Shown: positions 1 through 8,395, counted from the stretch's first letter. The stretch is DNA of 29,162 bases from an uncultured Prevotella sp. (GCA_937895845.1 CALBLK010000047.1:1-29162), one strand, 5' to 3'. Program-made: numbers and translations. Notes: a model not told the origin generated them from the letters alone.

Positions 1-693
1 CTTGTGCCGGTAAGCGTCACGGCACCGGTCGTAGCGTCAACGGTAGCCACCTCGGTGTTGGAAGAAGAGTAAGCCAGTGTGCCGGCCTTGGCAGGGGTCA
101 GCGTGGCGGTAGGAGCAACGAAGCTCTCGCCGGGCTTCAGGCTGATGGTCTTGCCATCGTAGTCAGCGCCGAAAGTAGTGGTGGTAGAGGTCTTCTCAAC
201 ACCACCCTTCTTATAGATTTCAATTTTGGTGACCTGCGTGTTTTTATTATTGAGCACTTTGAGCGTATAGATGTTCCCAGCAGCTTGATAAGCCTCGGCT
301 ATCTCATAAGTGTTCGTACCCTTAGCACCTGTTGTCTCTGTGCTGGCGGCCTTGTCGCCAACAAAGATGTTCTGCTTTACACTCGCAGAAGCATTTGCGT
401 TTCCTGTGACAACGATTTTCTCTACGGCAAAGTCGAAAGCGGGCAGAGAAAGTGTTGCACCACTCTTTCCAAAAATCAGATAGCTGCCACCAAACTTGTG
501 ACCGTTGCTACTCGCTCCGAATGAAATCTTGTAAGTTCCATTTGAGTAAGTGGCGGCAGTCTTTGTGTAGTCTGTCGGCAGCCCCCACGTGTTTTTGGTG
601 AAGTCAAGCGTCACCTCCTGCGCGAGCGCACTTACCCCCCCCCAAGGTCATGGCCAAGAGGAAAAGCATTAAAAATCGTACTTGTTTTAACAT
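1..693 (-). pseudogene. Secreted Ig-like (BIG2-type) protein, 5' part only, frameshifted at a G9 tract in its signal peptide
   Basis: The start codon is at 693-691 and opens a good signal peptide (MLKQVRFLMLFLLAMTLGG). A run of nine G on the coding strand (plus-strand C9 at 615-623) then throws the frame off, and translation stops at a TGA at 606-604. The frame one base away is open from the tract to the window edge. It begins VSALAQE, an ideal signal-peptidase site, and continues as a secreted beta-rich domain of about 130 residues (VTLDFTKNTWGLPTDY...). A bacterial Ig-like repeat follows (SLKPGESFVAPTATLTP, then YSSSNTEVATVDATTGAVTL), typical of BIG2 domains in Bacteroidetes surface proteins. 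With eight G the two halves join exactly. It is therefore either a phase-variable gene in the off state, a recent pseudogene, or a homopolymer sequencing error. No start can rescue the downstream frame, because a TGA lies just upstream of the tract in that frame. Codon use is AT-richer than in the neighbours. The 3' end is outside the window, and the function is unknown. Confidence 0.75.
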
Positions 694-794
694 AAAACAT
701 TAAGTTAATTGGTTAATTAAGCGAAACCCCGGACAGTTCTTGTCTGCCCATTGCAGAAAGCCGGGCTGGCCAAGGGCTGTTTCGATTTCGGCGG

Positions 795-826
795 CAAAAG
801 TAGGACAAATTAGCTACATATACAAG
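795..826 (-). promoter_or_regulatory. Bacteroidetes-type promoter of the Ig-like gene
   Basis: On the minus strand TACTTTTG (802-795) matches the -7 consensus TAnnTTTG. CTTG (826-823), 20 bp upstream, serves as the -33 box. This predicts a leader of about 95 nt before the ATG at 693. The 336-bp gene-free stretch 694-1029 holds this promoter, the leader and the terminator at 934-972; I see nothing else in it. Confidence 0.55.
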
Positions 827-933
827 TGATTTCAAGTGATTTATCACATTGTAACAACATTGTCACACTGTTTGCAAAAATGCATGGATATTTGCTTTTA
901 ATGCAGCTGCCGGCACAGGCAGGAGAACCGCAG

Positions 934-972
934 AAAAAGGCGGGAGGCCTTCAGAGCACTGAAGGCCTCCCG
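934..972 (-). terminator. Rho-independent terminator of the receptor/lipoprotein unit
   Basis: A perfect 14-bp inverted repeat (arms 941-954 and 959-972, loop AGCA) is followed on the minus strand by CCTTTTTCTG. It lies 57 bp past the stop codon of the lipoprotein gene. Confidence 0.85.
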
Positions 973-1029
973 CTGCTTATTGCCGTGCTGACGCGCCGTG
1001 GCGCACTGCTCCAGCCCGGACAGATTCAC

Positions 1030-2607
1030 TTAATAGTCCATGTTCTCGGGGTCGAAGCAAGTCCAGCCCGACAGCCAGTTGTTGGCTGCGTCAAAGGCGC
1101 CGATGTAGCTCACGGTGTCAAACCACGAGTCGAGACCGGCAAAGGCGGCAGCCGACAGCAGCAGGCTTCCGGCCTCGGGGATAAAGGCCGAGCCTACGCC
1201 CAGGGCGTCGGTGAGCTTCAGCTCAGCGCGGTCGGCAAAGTACTTGTTGCCGGTCTGCGCATCGAAGAAGGTGTGCGAGTACGACACCTGTGTCGAGTCC
1301 TTCACAGGCTTCTTGTTCGAATAGCCGGTCACCAGCACGTCCTCGTAGAGCTTGTTGGCATCCGAGCCGATGATGTCCATGTTGGCCATCCACACGTTCT
1401 GCATCTTCAGCTTGCCGGCCTTGGCCTGGGCGGGGGTGTTGCCCTTCTCGCCGTCAATAATCAGGCCGATGGGCCAGTCTACGGCCACCGAGTTGATGAC
1501 GTTCAGGCAAGAGCTGCGGCGAATCTGCATGGCCGACTGGAACTTGCCCAGTGCCGAGCCGTTCCCGGGGTTGAAGGCGCCGGCGGTGATATATTTGTCG
1601 TTGTTGGCAAAGTCAGCGGCAGCCTTCGGGCCTACGAAGGTGATGTTGCTGAAGGTGGCCGTGGTCAGAGGTGAGGCCGAGGCGGAGCCGTCGGCGCAGT
1701 TGTCGCTCTCAAAGCCGTTGCTCTGCGAGGTGTCGGCGATACGCGGGTCGCGCACAGACAGTCCGAACTGCACCTTGCCGCTGAAGCCGTTGTCGGTGTC
1801 AAAGTCGTCGTCCCATCCGTGGTAGGCCACCAGGTACTTGGCGTTCACCGTTCCGCCGAACCACTCGAAGGAGTCGTCGTTGCTGTAAGACACCTGCACG
1901 TGGTCGATCTTGGTCTGGCTGCCCACAGAGCCGAGGGTGAGACCGTTGATCTCCTTGTTTTCCTCGAAGGGATAGCCGGCAAACTCGATGCGCACATAGC
2001 TCAGCACACCCGAGTTGTCACTGTCGTTGTCGCCGCCGTGCTGCGAGCGCGGGCCGCCCTCGATCTGCATCTCCTTCTGGTTGTTGCGCGCCTTTCCGCA
2101 GAGAATCACGCCGCCCCAGTCACCGGGCTTGCGCTGCCCCTTGGGCTGCTCCGACGTGAACACGATAGGCTCAGAGGCCGTACCCTGTGCGATGAGCTTG
2201 CCGCCGCGCTCGGCAATCAGCGCGGCCTTGGTCTGCTTGTCACCCTTGATCACCGTGCCCGGCTCGATGGTCAGCTCGGCTCCGTCGGCGATGTACACCC
2301 AGCCCTTGAGGGTGTAGGTGCCCTTCTTCAGTGTCTGCTTGCCGGTGAAGACAAACTCCTGTGCTCCGTTGCCAATCTCGGTGCCGTTGGGGTTCTCGGT
2401 GCCGTCGGCGTTGAACAGCAGGTGGTCGCACGACTTCAGTCCGCCGTTGGTGCCCCACACGTAAGACGTGCTGTCGGTGCTGCCACCAGTGTTGCCACCA
2501 GTACTGCCACCGTTGTCATTGTCGTCGTCACTGCTGCACGCGGTCATGCCAGCGGTCAGCGCCAGGATGCCCAGGCATCCCCAGAAATTTCTCATTTTCA
2601 TAAACAT
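1030..2607 (-). CDS. Surface lipoprotein with parallel-beta-helix-like repeats, partner of a TonB-dependent receptor
   Basis: The protein has 525 residues. It starts with a lipoprotein signal peptide with lipobox MTAC (Cys24; Met3 or Met5 could be the true start). The next residues SSDDDND are acidic and resemble the lipoprotein export signal that sends Bacteroidetes lipoproteins to the cell surface. A Gly/Ser/Thr linker (GGSTGGNTGGSTDST) follows. The body carries GTVIKGDKQTKAALIAERGGKLIAQGT-like turns, then GDWGGVILCGKA, SYVRIEFAGYPF, NDDSFEWFGGTVNAKYLV and DDDFDTDNGFSGKVQFGL. From memory this is a family common in Flavobacteriia and Bacteroidales, sometimes misnamed 'multidrug transporter', that usually sits beside a TonB-dependent receptor as here. 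The repeating glycine/valine pattern suggests a right-handed beta-helix (inference). It lies 80 bp downstream of the receptor gene on the same strand, so co-transcription is likely. The likely role is capturing a ligand at the surface; the substrate is unknown. There is no T9SS C-terminal domain. Confidence 0.85.
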   Translation of the reverse strand: MFMKMRNFWGCLGILALTAGMTACSSDDDNDNGGSTGGNTGGSTDSTSYVWGTNGGLKSCDHLLFNADGTENPNGTEIGNGAQEFVFTGKQTLKKGTYTLKGWVYIADGAELTIEPGTVIKGDKQTKAALIAERGGKLIAQGTASEPIVFTSEQPKGQRKPGDWGGVILCGKARNNQKEMQIEGGPRSQHGGDNDSDNSGVLSYVRIEFAGYPFEENKEINGLTLGSVGSQTKIDHVQVSYSNDDSFEWFGGTVNAKYLVAYHGWDDDFDTDNGFSGKVQFGLSVRDPRIADTSQSNGFESDNCADGSASASPLTTATFSNITFVGPKAAADFANNDKYITAGAFNPGNGSALGKFQSAMQIRRSSCLNVINSVAVDWPIGLIIDGEKGNTPAQAKAGKLKMQNVWMANMDIIGSDANKLYEDVLVTGYSNKKPVKDSTQVSYSHTFFDAQTGNKYFADRAELKLTDALGVGSAFIPEAGSLLLSAAAFAGLDSWFDTVSYIGAFDAANNWLSGWTCFDPENMDY

Positions 2608-2619
2608 TGTTGATTTTGT

Positions 2620-2640
2620 GCGCGGGCGCGATGTCCGCGC
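2620..2640 (-). other. Intercistronic GC hairpin between receptor and lipoprotein genes
   Basis: GCGCGG (2620-2625) pairs with CCGCGC (2635-2640) in the 80-bp gap. There is no T-run after it. It could be an mRNA processing or stability element, or a weak attenuator giving the two genes different expression levels. Confidence 0.35.
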
Positions 2641-2687
2641 GGTTGTTGCTTTCTATGTTACTGTATTTGATTTTGTTTGTCACCTGG

Positions 2688-5315
2688 TCAGAAGCGGTAG
2701 GTGAGCGTCAGGCTCACGTTGCGGCCGGGCTTGTACTCGCGGGTCACCTGCTCCACCTCCTTGCTGCTGCCGTCGTTCATGTGTACGTCGGCAAACTGCT
2801 TGTACCTCACCTTCTCGGCCAGCAGGTCTTTCACGGCCACCCTGAGTTCAAGGTGCTCGCCAAAGTACTTCTGCAGGGTGAGGTCGAGGGCGTTGCGCGG
2901 CATCTCGTAGCTGTCGGGTATGCGCGCGTTGTCCTCGCTGCCCGTGGAGCCTTCGCTGCGGCCCACGCCGATGATGCGCTTTCCGATGCGGTTGTAGAGC
3001 AGGGCCAGGCTGAGCTGGCTCCTGTTGCGCCAGAAGAGGCCGGTGTTCACCAGGTAGGGCGACTGTCCCTGCATGGGGCGGTTCTCGAAGCGCGAGCCGT
3101 CTGGGAAGTTCACGCGGCTGTGGATGAGCGAGCCGTTGAACGACCAGCTGAAGCCGCTGAGCCCGATGAACGACAGATCCTTGCGGATGTCCAGCTCCAA
3201 GCCCAGGTTGTCGGCGCTCTGCGCGTTCTGGAACGAGTAGACCATGTCGGTGCCGCCGGCCATGGTGTAGGTCCACTCAATGGGGTTGTCAAAGTGCTTG
3301 TAGAAGGCGGCCAGCGTGATCTGCTCGCCCGAGGAGGGGTAGAACTCGTAGCGCAGGTCGACATTGTGGACGTAGCACGACTTGAGGTCGGCGTTGCCCT
3401 TGACACTGGCCACGAGGTCGAAGTCGTAGAACACCGAGGGCGACACCTCGCGGAACTCGGGCCTGTTGACCGACTTGCCGTAGGACAGGCGCACCTGGTT
3501 GCGCTTGTCAATCTTGTAAACGGTGTTGACGGAAGGGAACAGGTCGCGGTTGCGGTAGAAGTGGCTCATGGGGCTCACCTCGTAGTCGCTGGTGTTGGTG
3601 ACCAGCTCCATCTGGTTAAACTCAAAGCGGACACCGGCATAGACGCTGAGGCGGCCAAAGGGGAGAGAGGCGGCCGCATAGGCAGCGCCAAGCGTGTTGT
3701 GTCCGCTGTAATTGTTGCGGATGTGCATGTCTTCAATCATGTAGAGCCCCTGCGCGCCGAAGTAGCCCGGGGTTGAGAGCAGGGTAGGCATGTCCATGGT
3801 CCTGAAGTCGGCGGGCAGGGTGTTGTCGCCGGGGTTCCAGTAGTAGAGGAACTGCCGGGTCTTGTAGTCGCGGGTGCGGTACTCGCCATACACGCCGGCC
3901 TTGACCACCGGGCTGAACGCCCCGAGGCTGAAGGTGTGTCGGGCGTTGGCGTTGGCCGACACGATGTGCTCGTCGAGCTTGGTGAACTCGCGGCTGATGT
4001 CGTTGCCCTTGTTCAGCTCCAGCACGCCGTCGCTGTTGCTCTGGTCGTTCACCAGGTAGCGGCGGCGGTCAGGCATGCGGCGGTTGGCATAGGCATAGCT
4101 GGCGGCCCACTCCACCTCGTCGCTGTCGAAGCTGTGCTTTCCGGTGAGCTGCACGTTGTAGGTGGTGCGGCTGCGGTAGTAGTACTCGGCGCTGCGCTCG
4201 TGGTTGGACTGCGCGTCGTAGCCCTCGCGCGTGGTGTAGCGGTCGGTGGCCAGCTGGTTGAACACGTTCTTCAGCTCGAGCTTGTGCGCGCCGCTGGGCG
4301 AAATGAGGGCGAGGTTGAGCAGCCCGCCCAGGCGCACGTTGCGGTTGTACTGGTCGTCGTTCGACTCGCGCAGGTAGTTGCGCTGGTCGTTGGTCACGTC
4401 GTACATGCCGAAGAGGTTGTTCTTCATGTCCGAATAGGTGCGCGTGGCGTTGGTGTAGTTGAGCGCGCCCACCATGCCCAGCCGCCAGTCGCTGAAGGTC
4501 CAGCGGCGGCTCCAGTCGGCCCCCAGCCTGAGGTCGGACACGGGGGTCATGCGCTTCACGCGCCAGTCGTTGTTCAGGCCGTTGGCCGCCAGGTCAACGG
4601 TGCGCTCGCCGGCCACCGGCTTGAGCGTGGCGCTGATGCCGCCGTCAAGGGAGCGCAGGCCGCTGTCGAAGCCCAGGAAGTCGGTGCCGCTGCCCTTGGC
4701 ATAGCTGAAGTCCCTGGCGTGGGTGGCGTCGTTGAAGTTGCCGCCGACGCTCACCGAGAAGCTGTTGGACGAGGGGATGTCCTTGGTGTTGATTTGGATG
4801 AAGCCCCCGCTGAAGTCTGCGGGATATTCGGGCGACGGCGACTTGACAATGACAAGGTTGTCAATCTGGTTGCTGGGGATGATGTCAAACGAGAACGCGC
4901 GCGAGTCGGCCTCGCTGCTGGGCACGGCCCCGCCGTTCATCCACACATTGTTATAACGCTGCGACAGGCCGCGCACCATCACAAACTTCTCGTCAATCAG
5001 GCTCACGCCCGGCACGCGGCGAATCACCTCGCCGGCGTTGCTGTCCTGGGTCTTCTTGATTTCCTGTGCCGAGATGTTGGTCACCACGAGCTGGCTCTCC
5101 TTGGCCGCGGCAATCATGGCCGCCTGCGTGTGGCGGCGGCCCATGCCCGTTACGCGCACCTCGTGGAGCTTCTGTTCCTTAAAGACTGCGGTGTCGGCGC
5201 CGAGCGTGTCTGTGCCGAGCGTGTCGGCTGCCTCAACGGTGTTGGCGGCGCTCACGGCTGCCATGCCAACCAGCAGCACCGAAGCCACTGCCGTTCCCCT
5301 TTTGTTGATGTTCAT
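2688..5315 (-). CDS. TonB-dependent outer-membrane receptor
   Basis: The protein has 875 residues with an N-terminal signal peptide (MNINKRGTAVASVLLVGMAA..., ending around VEA). The plug domain spans about residues 55-180: VRVTGMGRR, then AGEVIRRVPGVSLIDEKFVMVRGL, YNNVWMNGGAVPSSE and IDNLVIVKSPSPEYPADFSGGFIQINT. The rest is a 22-strand-type barrel ending in the aromatic motif LTLTYRF. Such receptors import scarce ligands across the outer membrane using TonB-ExbBD energy. Many Bacteroidetes relatives carry an extra N-terminal carboxypeptidase-regulatory-like domain. Here the mature protein has only a short Asp/Thr/Leu-rich repeat (DTLGTDTLGADT) and then the plug. It is not a SusC with a SusD partner; the next gene is the beta-helix lipoprotein. 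The substrate cannot be read from the sequence. A -7 box and a three-part operator lie upstream. Confidence 0.93.
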   Translation of the reverse strand: MNINKRGTAVASVLLVGMAAVSAANTVEAADTLGTDTLGADTAVFKEQKLHEVRVTGMGRRHTQAAMIAAAKESQLVVTNISAQEIKKTQDSNAGEVIRRVPGVSLIDEKFVMVRGLSQRYNNVWMNGGAVPSSEADSRAFSFDIIPSNQIDNLVIVKSPSPEYPADFSGGFIQINTKDIPSSNSFSVSVGGNFNDATHARDFSYAKGSGTDFLGFDSGLRSLDGGISATLKPVAGERTVDLAANGLNNDWRVKRMTPVSDLRLGADWSRRWTFSDWRLGMVGALNYTNATRTYSDMKNNLFGMYDVTNDQRNYLRESNDDQYNRNVRLGGLLNLALISPSGAHKLELKNVFNQLATDRYTTREGYDAQSNHERSAEYYYRSRTTYNVQLTGKHSFDSDEVEWAASYAYANRRMPDRRRYLVNDQSNSDGVLELNKGNDISREFTKLDEHIVSANANARHTFSLGAFSPVVKAGVYGEYRTRDYKTRQFLYYWNPGDNTLPADFRTMDMPTLLSTPGYFGAQGLYMIEDMHIRNNYSGHNTLGAAYAAASLPFGRLSVYAGVRFEFNQMELVTNTSDYEVSPMSHFYRNRDLFPSVNTVYKIDKRNQVRLSYGKSVNRPEFREVSPSVFYDFDLVASVKGNADLKSCYVHNVDLRYEFYPSSGEQITLAAFYKHFDNPIEWTYTMAGGTDMVYSFQNAQSADNLGLELDIRKDLSFIGLSGFSWSFNGSLIHSRVNFPDGSRFENRPMQGQSPYLVNTGLFWRNRSQLSLALLYNRIGKRIIGVGRSEGSTGSEDNARIPDSYEMPRNALDLTLQKYFGEHLELRVAVKDLLAEKVRYKQFADVHMNDGSSKEVEQVTREYKPGRNVSLTLTYRF

Positions 5316-5348
5316 CTCTTTTTACCTTTACTTTAATGTTTTCGGGTG

Positions 5349-5356
5349 CAAAGGTA
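5349..5356 (-). promoter_or_regulatory. -7 promoter box of the TonB-dependent receptor gene
   Basis: TACCTTTG on the minus strand is an exact TAnnTTTG match 33 bp upstream of the start codon. No good TTTG is found at the usual 19-21 bp further up. That region is instead occupied by the GATGTCA array, which suggests a regulator-dependent promoter. Confidence 0.55.
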
Positions 5357-5363
5357 GGGGGGT

Positions 5364-5400
5364 GATGTCACAAAAAAATGACATCGCACAAACGATGTCA
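5364..5400. promoter_or_regulatory. Three GATGTCA half-sites at exact 15-bp spacing (putative operator)
   Basis: GATGTCA at 5364-5370, its inverse TGACATC at 5379-5385 and GATGTCA again at 5394-5400 begin exactly 15 bp apart. The first two form an inverted repeat with an 8-nt spacer, and the last two form the opposite arrangement. The array covers the place where the -33 box of the receptor promoter should be. The binding protein is unknown. Confidence 0.55.
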
Positions 5401-5417
5401 CAACAAAAGGGTTACAA

Positions 5418-5439
5418 AGGCGTTACCGCCCGCACGCCT
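5418..5439 (-). terminator. Weak terminator-like hairpin after waaA
   Basis: AGGCGT and ACGCCT form a 6-bp stem touching the waaA stop codon. On the minus strand a T-rich stretch (TTGTAACCCTTTT) follows. The stem is short, so the call is tentative. Confidence 0.35.
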
Positions 5440-6662
5440 CAGAGCCTCACGTCGGCGAGGATGCGGTCGGTGGCCCCGGCCTTCGAGGCCACATAGGCCC
5501 CGGCCTTGCGCCCGGCCGCGGCAAGGGCGGCGCTGTCGGCGCCGAAGCGGCCGAGCACGCGGGCGAAGTCGGCGGCAGAGGCTATCTCGAAGCCGCCGCC
5601 ACAGGCCAGCAGGTCGCGGGCCTCGGCAAAGCGCCGGTTGTTGGGGCCGAAGACGACGGGGATGCTCCACACGGCAGCCTCGAGCACATTGTGGATGCCC
5701 ACGCCGAAGCCGCCGCCCACATAGCCCGCCCGGCCATAGCGGTAGATGCTGGAGAGCAGGCCATAGCAGTCGACGACGAGCACGCCGGCGGCGGCGGCCT
5801 CGGCGGGCGTGGCCTGCGTGTAGCGCACGGCCTTGCGCCCGGCCCGGGACAGTATCTGGTGAAGGCGGTCCTCGCCAATCACGTGGGGCGCCAGGATGAG
5901 CTTCCACTCCGGGTGGGTGTCGAAATAGGGGAGGAGAATGTCCTCGTCGGGCTCCCAGGTGCTGCCGGCCACAAACACGCGGGGGGCGCCGGCCACGAAG
6001 GCCTCCACAAGGTCAAGGCGCTTCGCCTGACGCCTGATTTGCAGCACGCGGTCGAAGCGGGTGTCGCCGGTGATGGTCACCCCGGTGACGCCAAGGCGGG
6101 CCAGCAGCCTGCGGCTCACCTCGTTCTGCACGTAAAAGTGGGTGAAGCAGCGCAGCACGTTGGCATAGTGGCGCCCGTACCAGCGGAAGAAGATCTGGTC
6201 GGGGCGGAAGATGCTCGACACGCTGTAGGCCGGCACATGGCGGTGCTTGAGGATGTGCAGGTAGTTGTACCAGAACTCATACTTGATGAAAAAGGCCATC
6301 ACGGGCCGCACCAGCCGCAGGAAGCGGATGGCGTTGAGCGGCGTGTCGAGCGGGAGGTAGCAGATGATGTCGGCGCCGGCATAGTCCTTGCGCACCTCGT
6401 AGCCGGAGGGCGAGAAGAAGGTGAGCAGCACCCGGTACTCGGGGTGGCGCTCGCGCAGGCGCTCGATGATGGGGCGGCCCTGCTCAAACTCGCCCAGCGA
6501 GGCGGCATGGAACCACACATACTGCGCCGCGGGGTCGACCTTGGCCCGGAGCACGCCGAAGGCGGCGCGCTCGCCGCGCCACATCAGCCTCACCTTGCGG
6601 CTGAACAGGCTGGCCACGGCCACGCCGGCCAGGTAGAGATAGATTGCGATGTTGTAAAGCAT
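5439..6662 (-). CDS. waaA: 3-deoxy-D-manno-octulosonic acid (Kdo) transferase
   Basis: WaaA (KdtA) transfers Kdo from CMP-Kdo to the lipid A precursor on the cytoplasmic face of the inner membrane, the first step in building the LPS core. The 407-residue protein has an N-terminal membrane anchor (about residues 3-20). It carries the motif FHAASLGEFEQ, whose Glu58 corresponds to the catalytic base of the family, and FFIKYEFWYN and TGDTRFDRV in the middle. The C-terminal nucleotide-sugar half has AGSTWEPDE and GGGFGVGIHNVLEAA, then PVVFGPNNRRFAEA, all diagnostic of GT30. The length is normal. The start codon lies 5 bp after the gltX stop codon, so the two genes form an operon. No second Kdo transferase domain is seen. 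Confidence 0.96.
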   Translation of the reverse strand: MLYNIAIYLYLAGVAVASLFSRKVRLMWRGERAAFGVLRAKVDPAAQYVWFHAASLGEFEQGRPIIERLRERHPEYRVLLTFFSPSGYEVRKDYAGADIICYLPLDTPLNAIRFLRLVRPVMAFFIKYEFWYNYLHILKHRHVPAYSVSSIFRPDQIFFRWYGRHYANVLRCFTHFYVQNEVSRRLLARLGVTGVTITGDTRFDRVLQIRRQAKRLDLVEAFVAGAPRVFVAGSTWEPDEDILLPYFDTHPEWKLILAPHVIGEDRLHQILSRAGRKAVRYTQATPAEAAAAGVLVVDCYGLLSSIYRYGRAGYVGGGFGVGIHNVLEAAVWSIPVVFGPNNRRFAEARDLLACGGGFEIASAADFARVLGRFGADSAALAAAGRKAGAYVASKAGATDRILADVRL

Positions 6663-6667
6663 GGCCC

Positions 6668-8188
6668 TTATCCCAAAACGTCAATGGCCCGCTGCATGCG
6701 CCTGAGGGTCTCCTCCTTGCCGAGGAAAGCCGAGATGTCGAACATGCCGGGGCCCTTGCCCTCGCCCACGAGGGTGAGCCGCCAGGCGTTCATGATGTCG
6801 CCCGGGCGGTAGCCCTTCTCGGCTATCCACCGCTCCACGGCGGCCTCCTGGGCCGCGGCGCCGAAGTCGCCGAGCGGGCGGAGCACCTCCATCAGCTCGG
6901 CGAGCTGCCGGGCGGAGCACTCCTTCCAGCGTTTCTTGCGGGTCTTCTCGTCATAGGTGACGGGGGCCACGAAGAAGAAGGAGCACAGCGGCCACAGCTC
7001 GCGCACAAAGGTGACGCGGTCTTTCATCATGGCCACCACGCTGACAATGCGGTCCGTGGGCGCGTCAATGCCGCGGGCCTTCACCTCGGGGGCGAAGAGG
7101 GCGGCAATCTCCTCCGGGCTCTTGCGGAGCATGTACTCGTGGTTGAACCACATGCCCTTCTGGTAGTCAAAGCGCGCGCCGGCCTTGGAGCACTTGGCGA
7201 TGTCGAAGAGCTGCACCAGCTCGCCAAGGCTGTACAGCTCGCGCTCGGTGCCGGGGTTCCAGCCCAGGAAGGCCAGGAAGTTGATGACGGCCTCGGGGAA
7301 GTAGCCGGCCTCGCGGTAGCCCGTCGACACCTCGCCAGTCTTGGGGTCGCGCCACTCGAGGGGGAACACGGGGAAGCCCAGGCGGTCGCCGTCGCGCTTG
7401 CTCAGCTTGCCCTTGCCCTCGGGCTTGAGCAGCAGGGGCAGGTGGGCGAAGCGGGGCATGGTGCCGGCCCAGCCGAAGGCCCGGTAGAGCAGCACGTGGA
7501 GCGGCGCGCTGGGCAGCCACTCCTCGCCGCGTATCACGTGGGTGATCTCCATCAGGTGGTCGTCGACGATGTTGGCCAGGTGGTAGGTGGGCAGCCGGTC
7601 GGCGCTCTTGTAGAGCACCTTGTCGTCGAGGATGTCGCTCATGATGCGCACGTCGCCGCGGATGAGGTCGTCGACATGCACCGCCTCACCCGGCTCCACC
7701 TTGAAGCGCACCACATACTGGCGCCCCTCGGCCATGAGCCGCTCCACCTCGCCGCTGCCGAGGGTGAGCGAGTTGCGCATCGTCATGCGCGTGCGCGCGT
7801 CATATTGGAAGTTGGGCGTGGCCTTGCGCCGCGCCTCCAGCTCCTCGGGGGTGTCAAAGGCGATGTAGGCCTTGCCCGCGTCGAGCAGCTGCCTCACATA
7901 CTTCCCGTAGATGTCGCGGCGCTCGCTCTGGCGGTAGGGGCCGCGGTCGCCGCCGAAGCTCACGCCCTCGTCAAACTTGATGCCAAGCCACTTGAACGAC
8001 TCGAGAATGTAGTCCTCGGCGCCGGGCACAAAGCGGCTGGAGTCGGTGTCCTCGATGCGGAACACAAGGTCGCCGCCGTGCTGGCGGGCAAACAGGTAGT
8101 TGTACAGCGCCGTGCGCACGCCGCCAATGTGCAGCGGCCCCGTGGGACTGGGGGCGAAGCGCACCCTTACTCTTCTTTCGCTCATCAT
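6668..8188 (-). CDS. gltX: Glutamyl-tRNA synthetase
   Basis: GltX charges tRNA-Glu with glutamate in the cytoplasm. The class I signature FAPSPTGPLHIGG (HIGH-type, about residues 10-22) and the KMSKS-type loop KLSKRDGD are both present, with RIEDTDSSRF and a C-terminal anticodon-binding half. I place the start at ATG 8188 (a second ATG follows at 8185), which gives about 506 residues, normal for the family. The frame stays open up to 8398, but that extension is basic and low-complexity, has no family similarity, and runs through the predicted -7 box at 8264-8271, so it is probably not translated. The gene is followed 5 bp later by waaA. Confidence 0.96.
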   Translation of the reverse strand: MMSERRVRVRFAPSPTGPLHIGGVRTALYNYLFARQHGGDLVFRIEDTDSSRFVPGAEDYILESFKWLGIKFDEGVSFGGDRGPYRQSERRDIYGKYVRQLLDAGKAYIAFDTPEELEARRKATPNFQYDARTRMTMRNSLTLGSGEVERLMAEGRQYVVRFKVEPGEAVHVDDLIRGDVRIMSDILDDKVLYKSADRLPTYHLANIVDDHLMEITHVIRGEEWLPSAPLHVLLYRAFGWAGTMPRFAHLPLLLKPEGKGKLSKRDGDRLGFPVFPLEWRDPKTGEVSTGYREAGYFPEAVINFLAFLGWNPGTERELYSLGELVQLFDIAKCSKAGARFDYQKGMWFNHEYMLRKSPEEIAALFAPEVKARGIDAPTDRIVSVVAMMKDRVTFVRELWPLCSFFFVAPVTYDEKTRKKRWKECSARQLAELMEVLRPLGDFGAAAQEAAVERWIAEKGYRPGDIMNAWRLTLVGEGKGPGMFDISAFLGKEETLRRMQRAIDVLG

Positions 8189-8263
8189 TTGTCTTTGCTG
8201 TTTCGGGCCACCCGGGCCGCTGCCGCCACCGGGGCGGGCTGCGGGCGGAATGGTTATTTTTTG

Positions 8264-8271
8264 CAAAATTA
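8264..8271 (-). promoter_or_regulatory. -7 promoter box for gltX-waaA
   Basis: TAATTTTG on the minus strand fits TAnnTTTG and lies about 75 bp upstream of the chosen gltX start. No clear TTTG lies 19-21 bp further upstream, so only the -7 box is claimed. Confidence 0.45.
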
Positions 8272-8364
8272 CATTATTTTTCCGACTTCTCGCCTTTTTC
8301 GCGCCTTTCTTTGCCTCGCCACGGCCTGTTGGTGCCCATTTTGCAGATAATCGGAAGCGGATTG

Positions 8365-8395
8365 CTTGATTTCTCGTTTTTTTTAAGTACTTTCG
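8365..8395 (+). promoter_or_regulatory. Promoter of the PgpH-type phosphodiesterase gene
   Basis: CTTG (8365-8368) and TACTTTCG (8388-8395) are separated by 19 bp, close to the Bacteroidetes TTTG/TAnnTTTG consensus. The predicted transcript start is about 70 bp before the ATG at 8470. This rules out the upstream in-frame codon at 8311 as the translation start. Confidence 0.6.

Noticed and set aside
6644..8350. Long plus-strand open frame opposite gltX (568 codons)
   Set aside because: It is antisense to a clear gltX and waaA start, has no domain similarity, and has the Val/Ala/Gly/His-rich composition of a GC-rich shadow frame. The same holds for frames at 2607-3776, 3936-5336, 5691-6812, 12255-14624, 15475-16797 and the minus frames 8383-10491, 10718-12301, 22862-24445 and 26414-28525.
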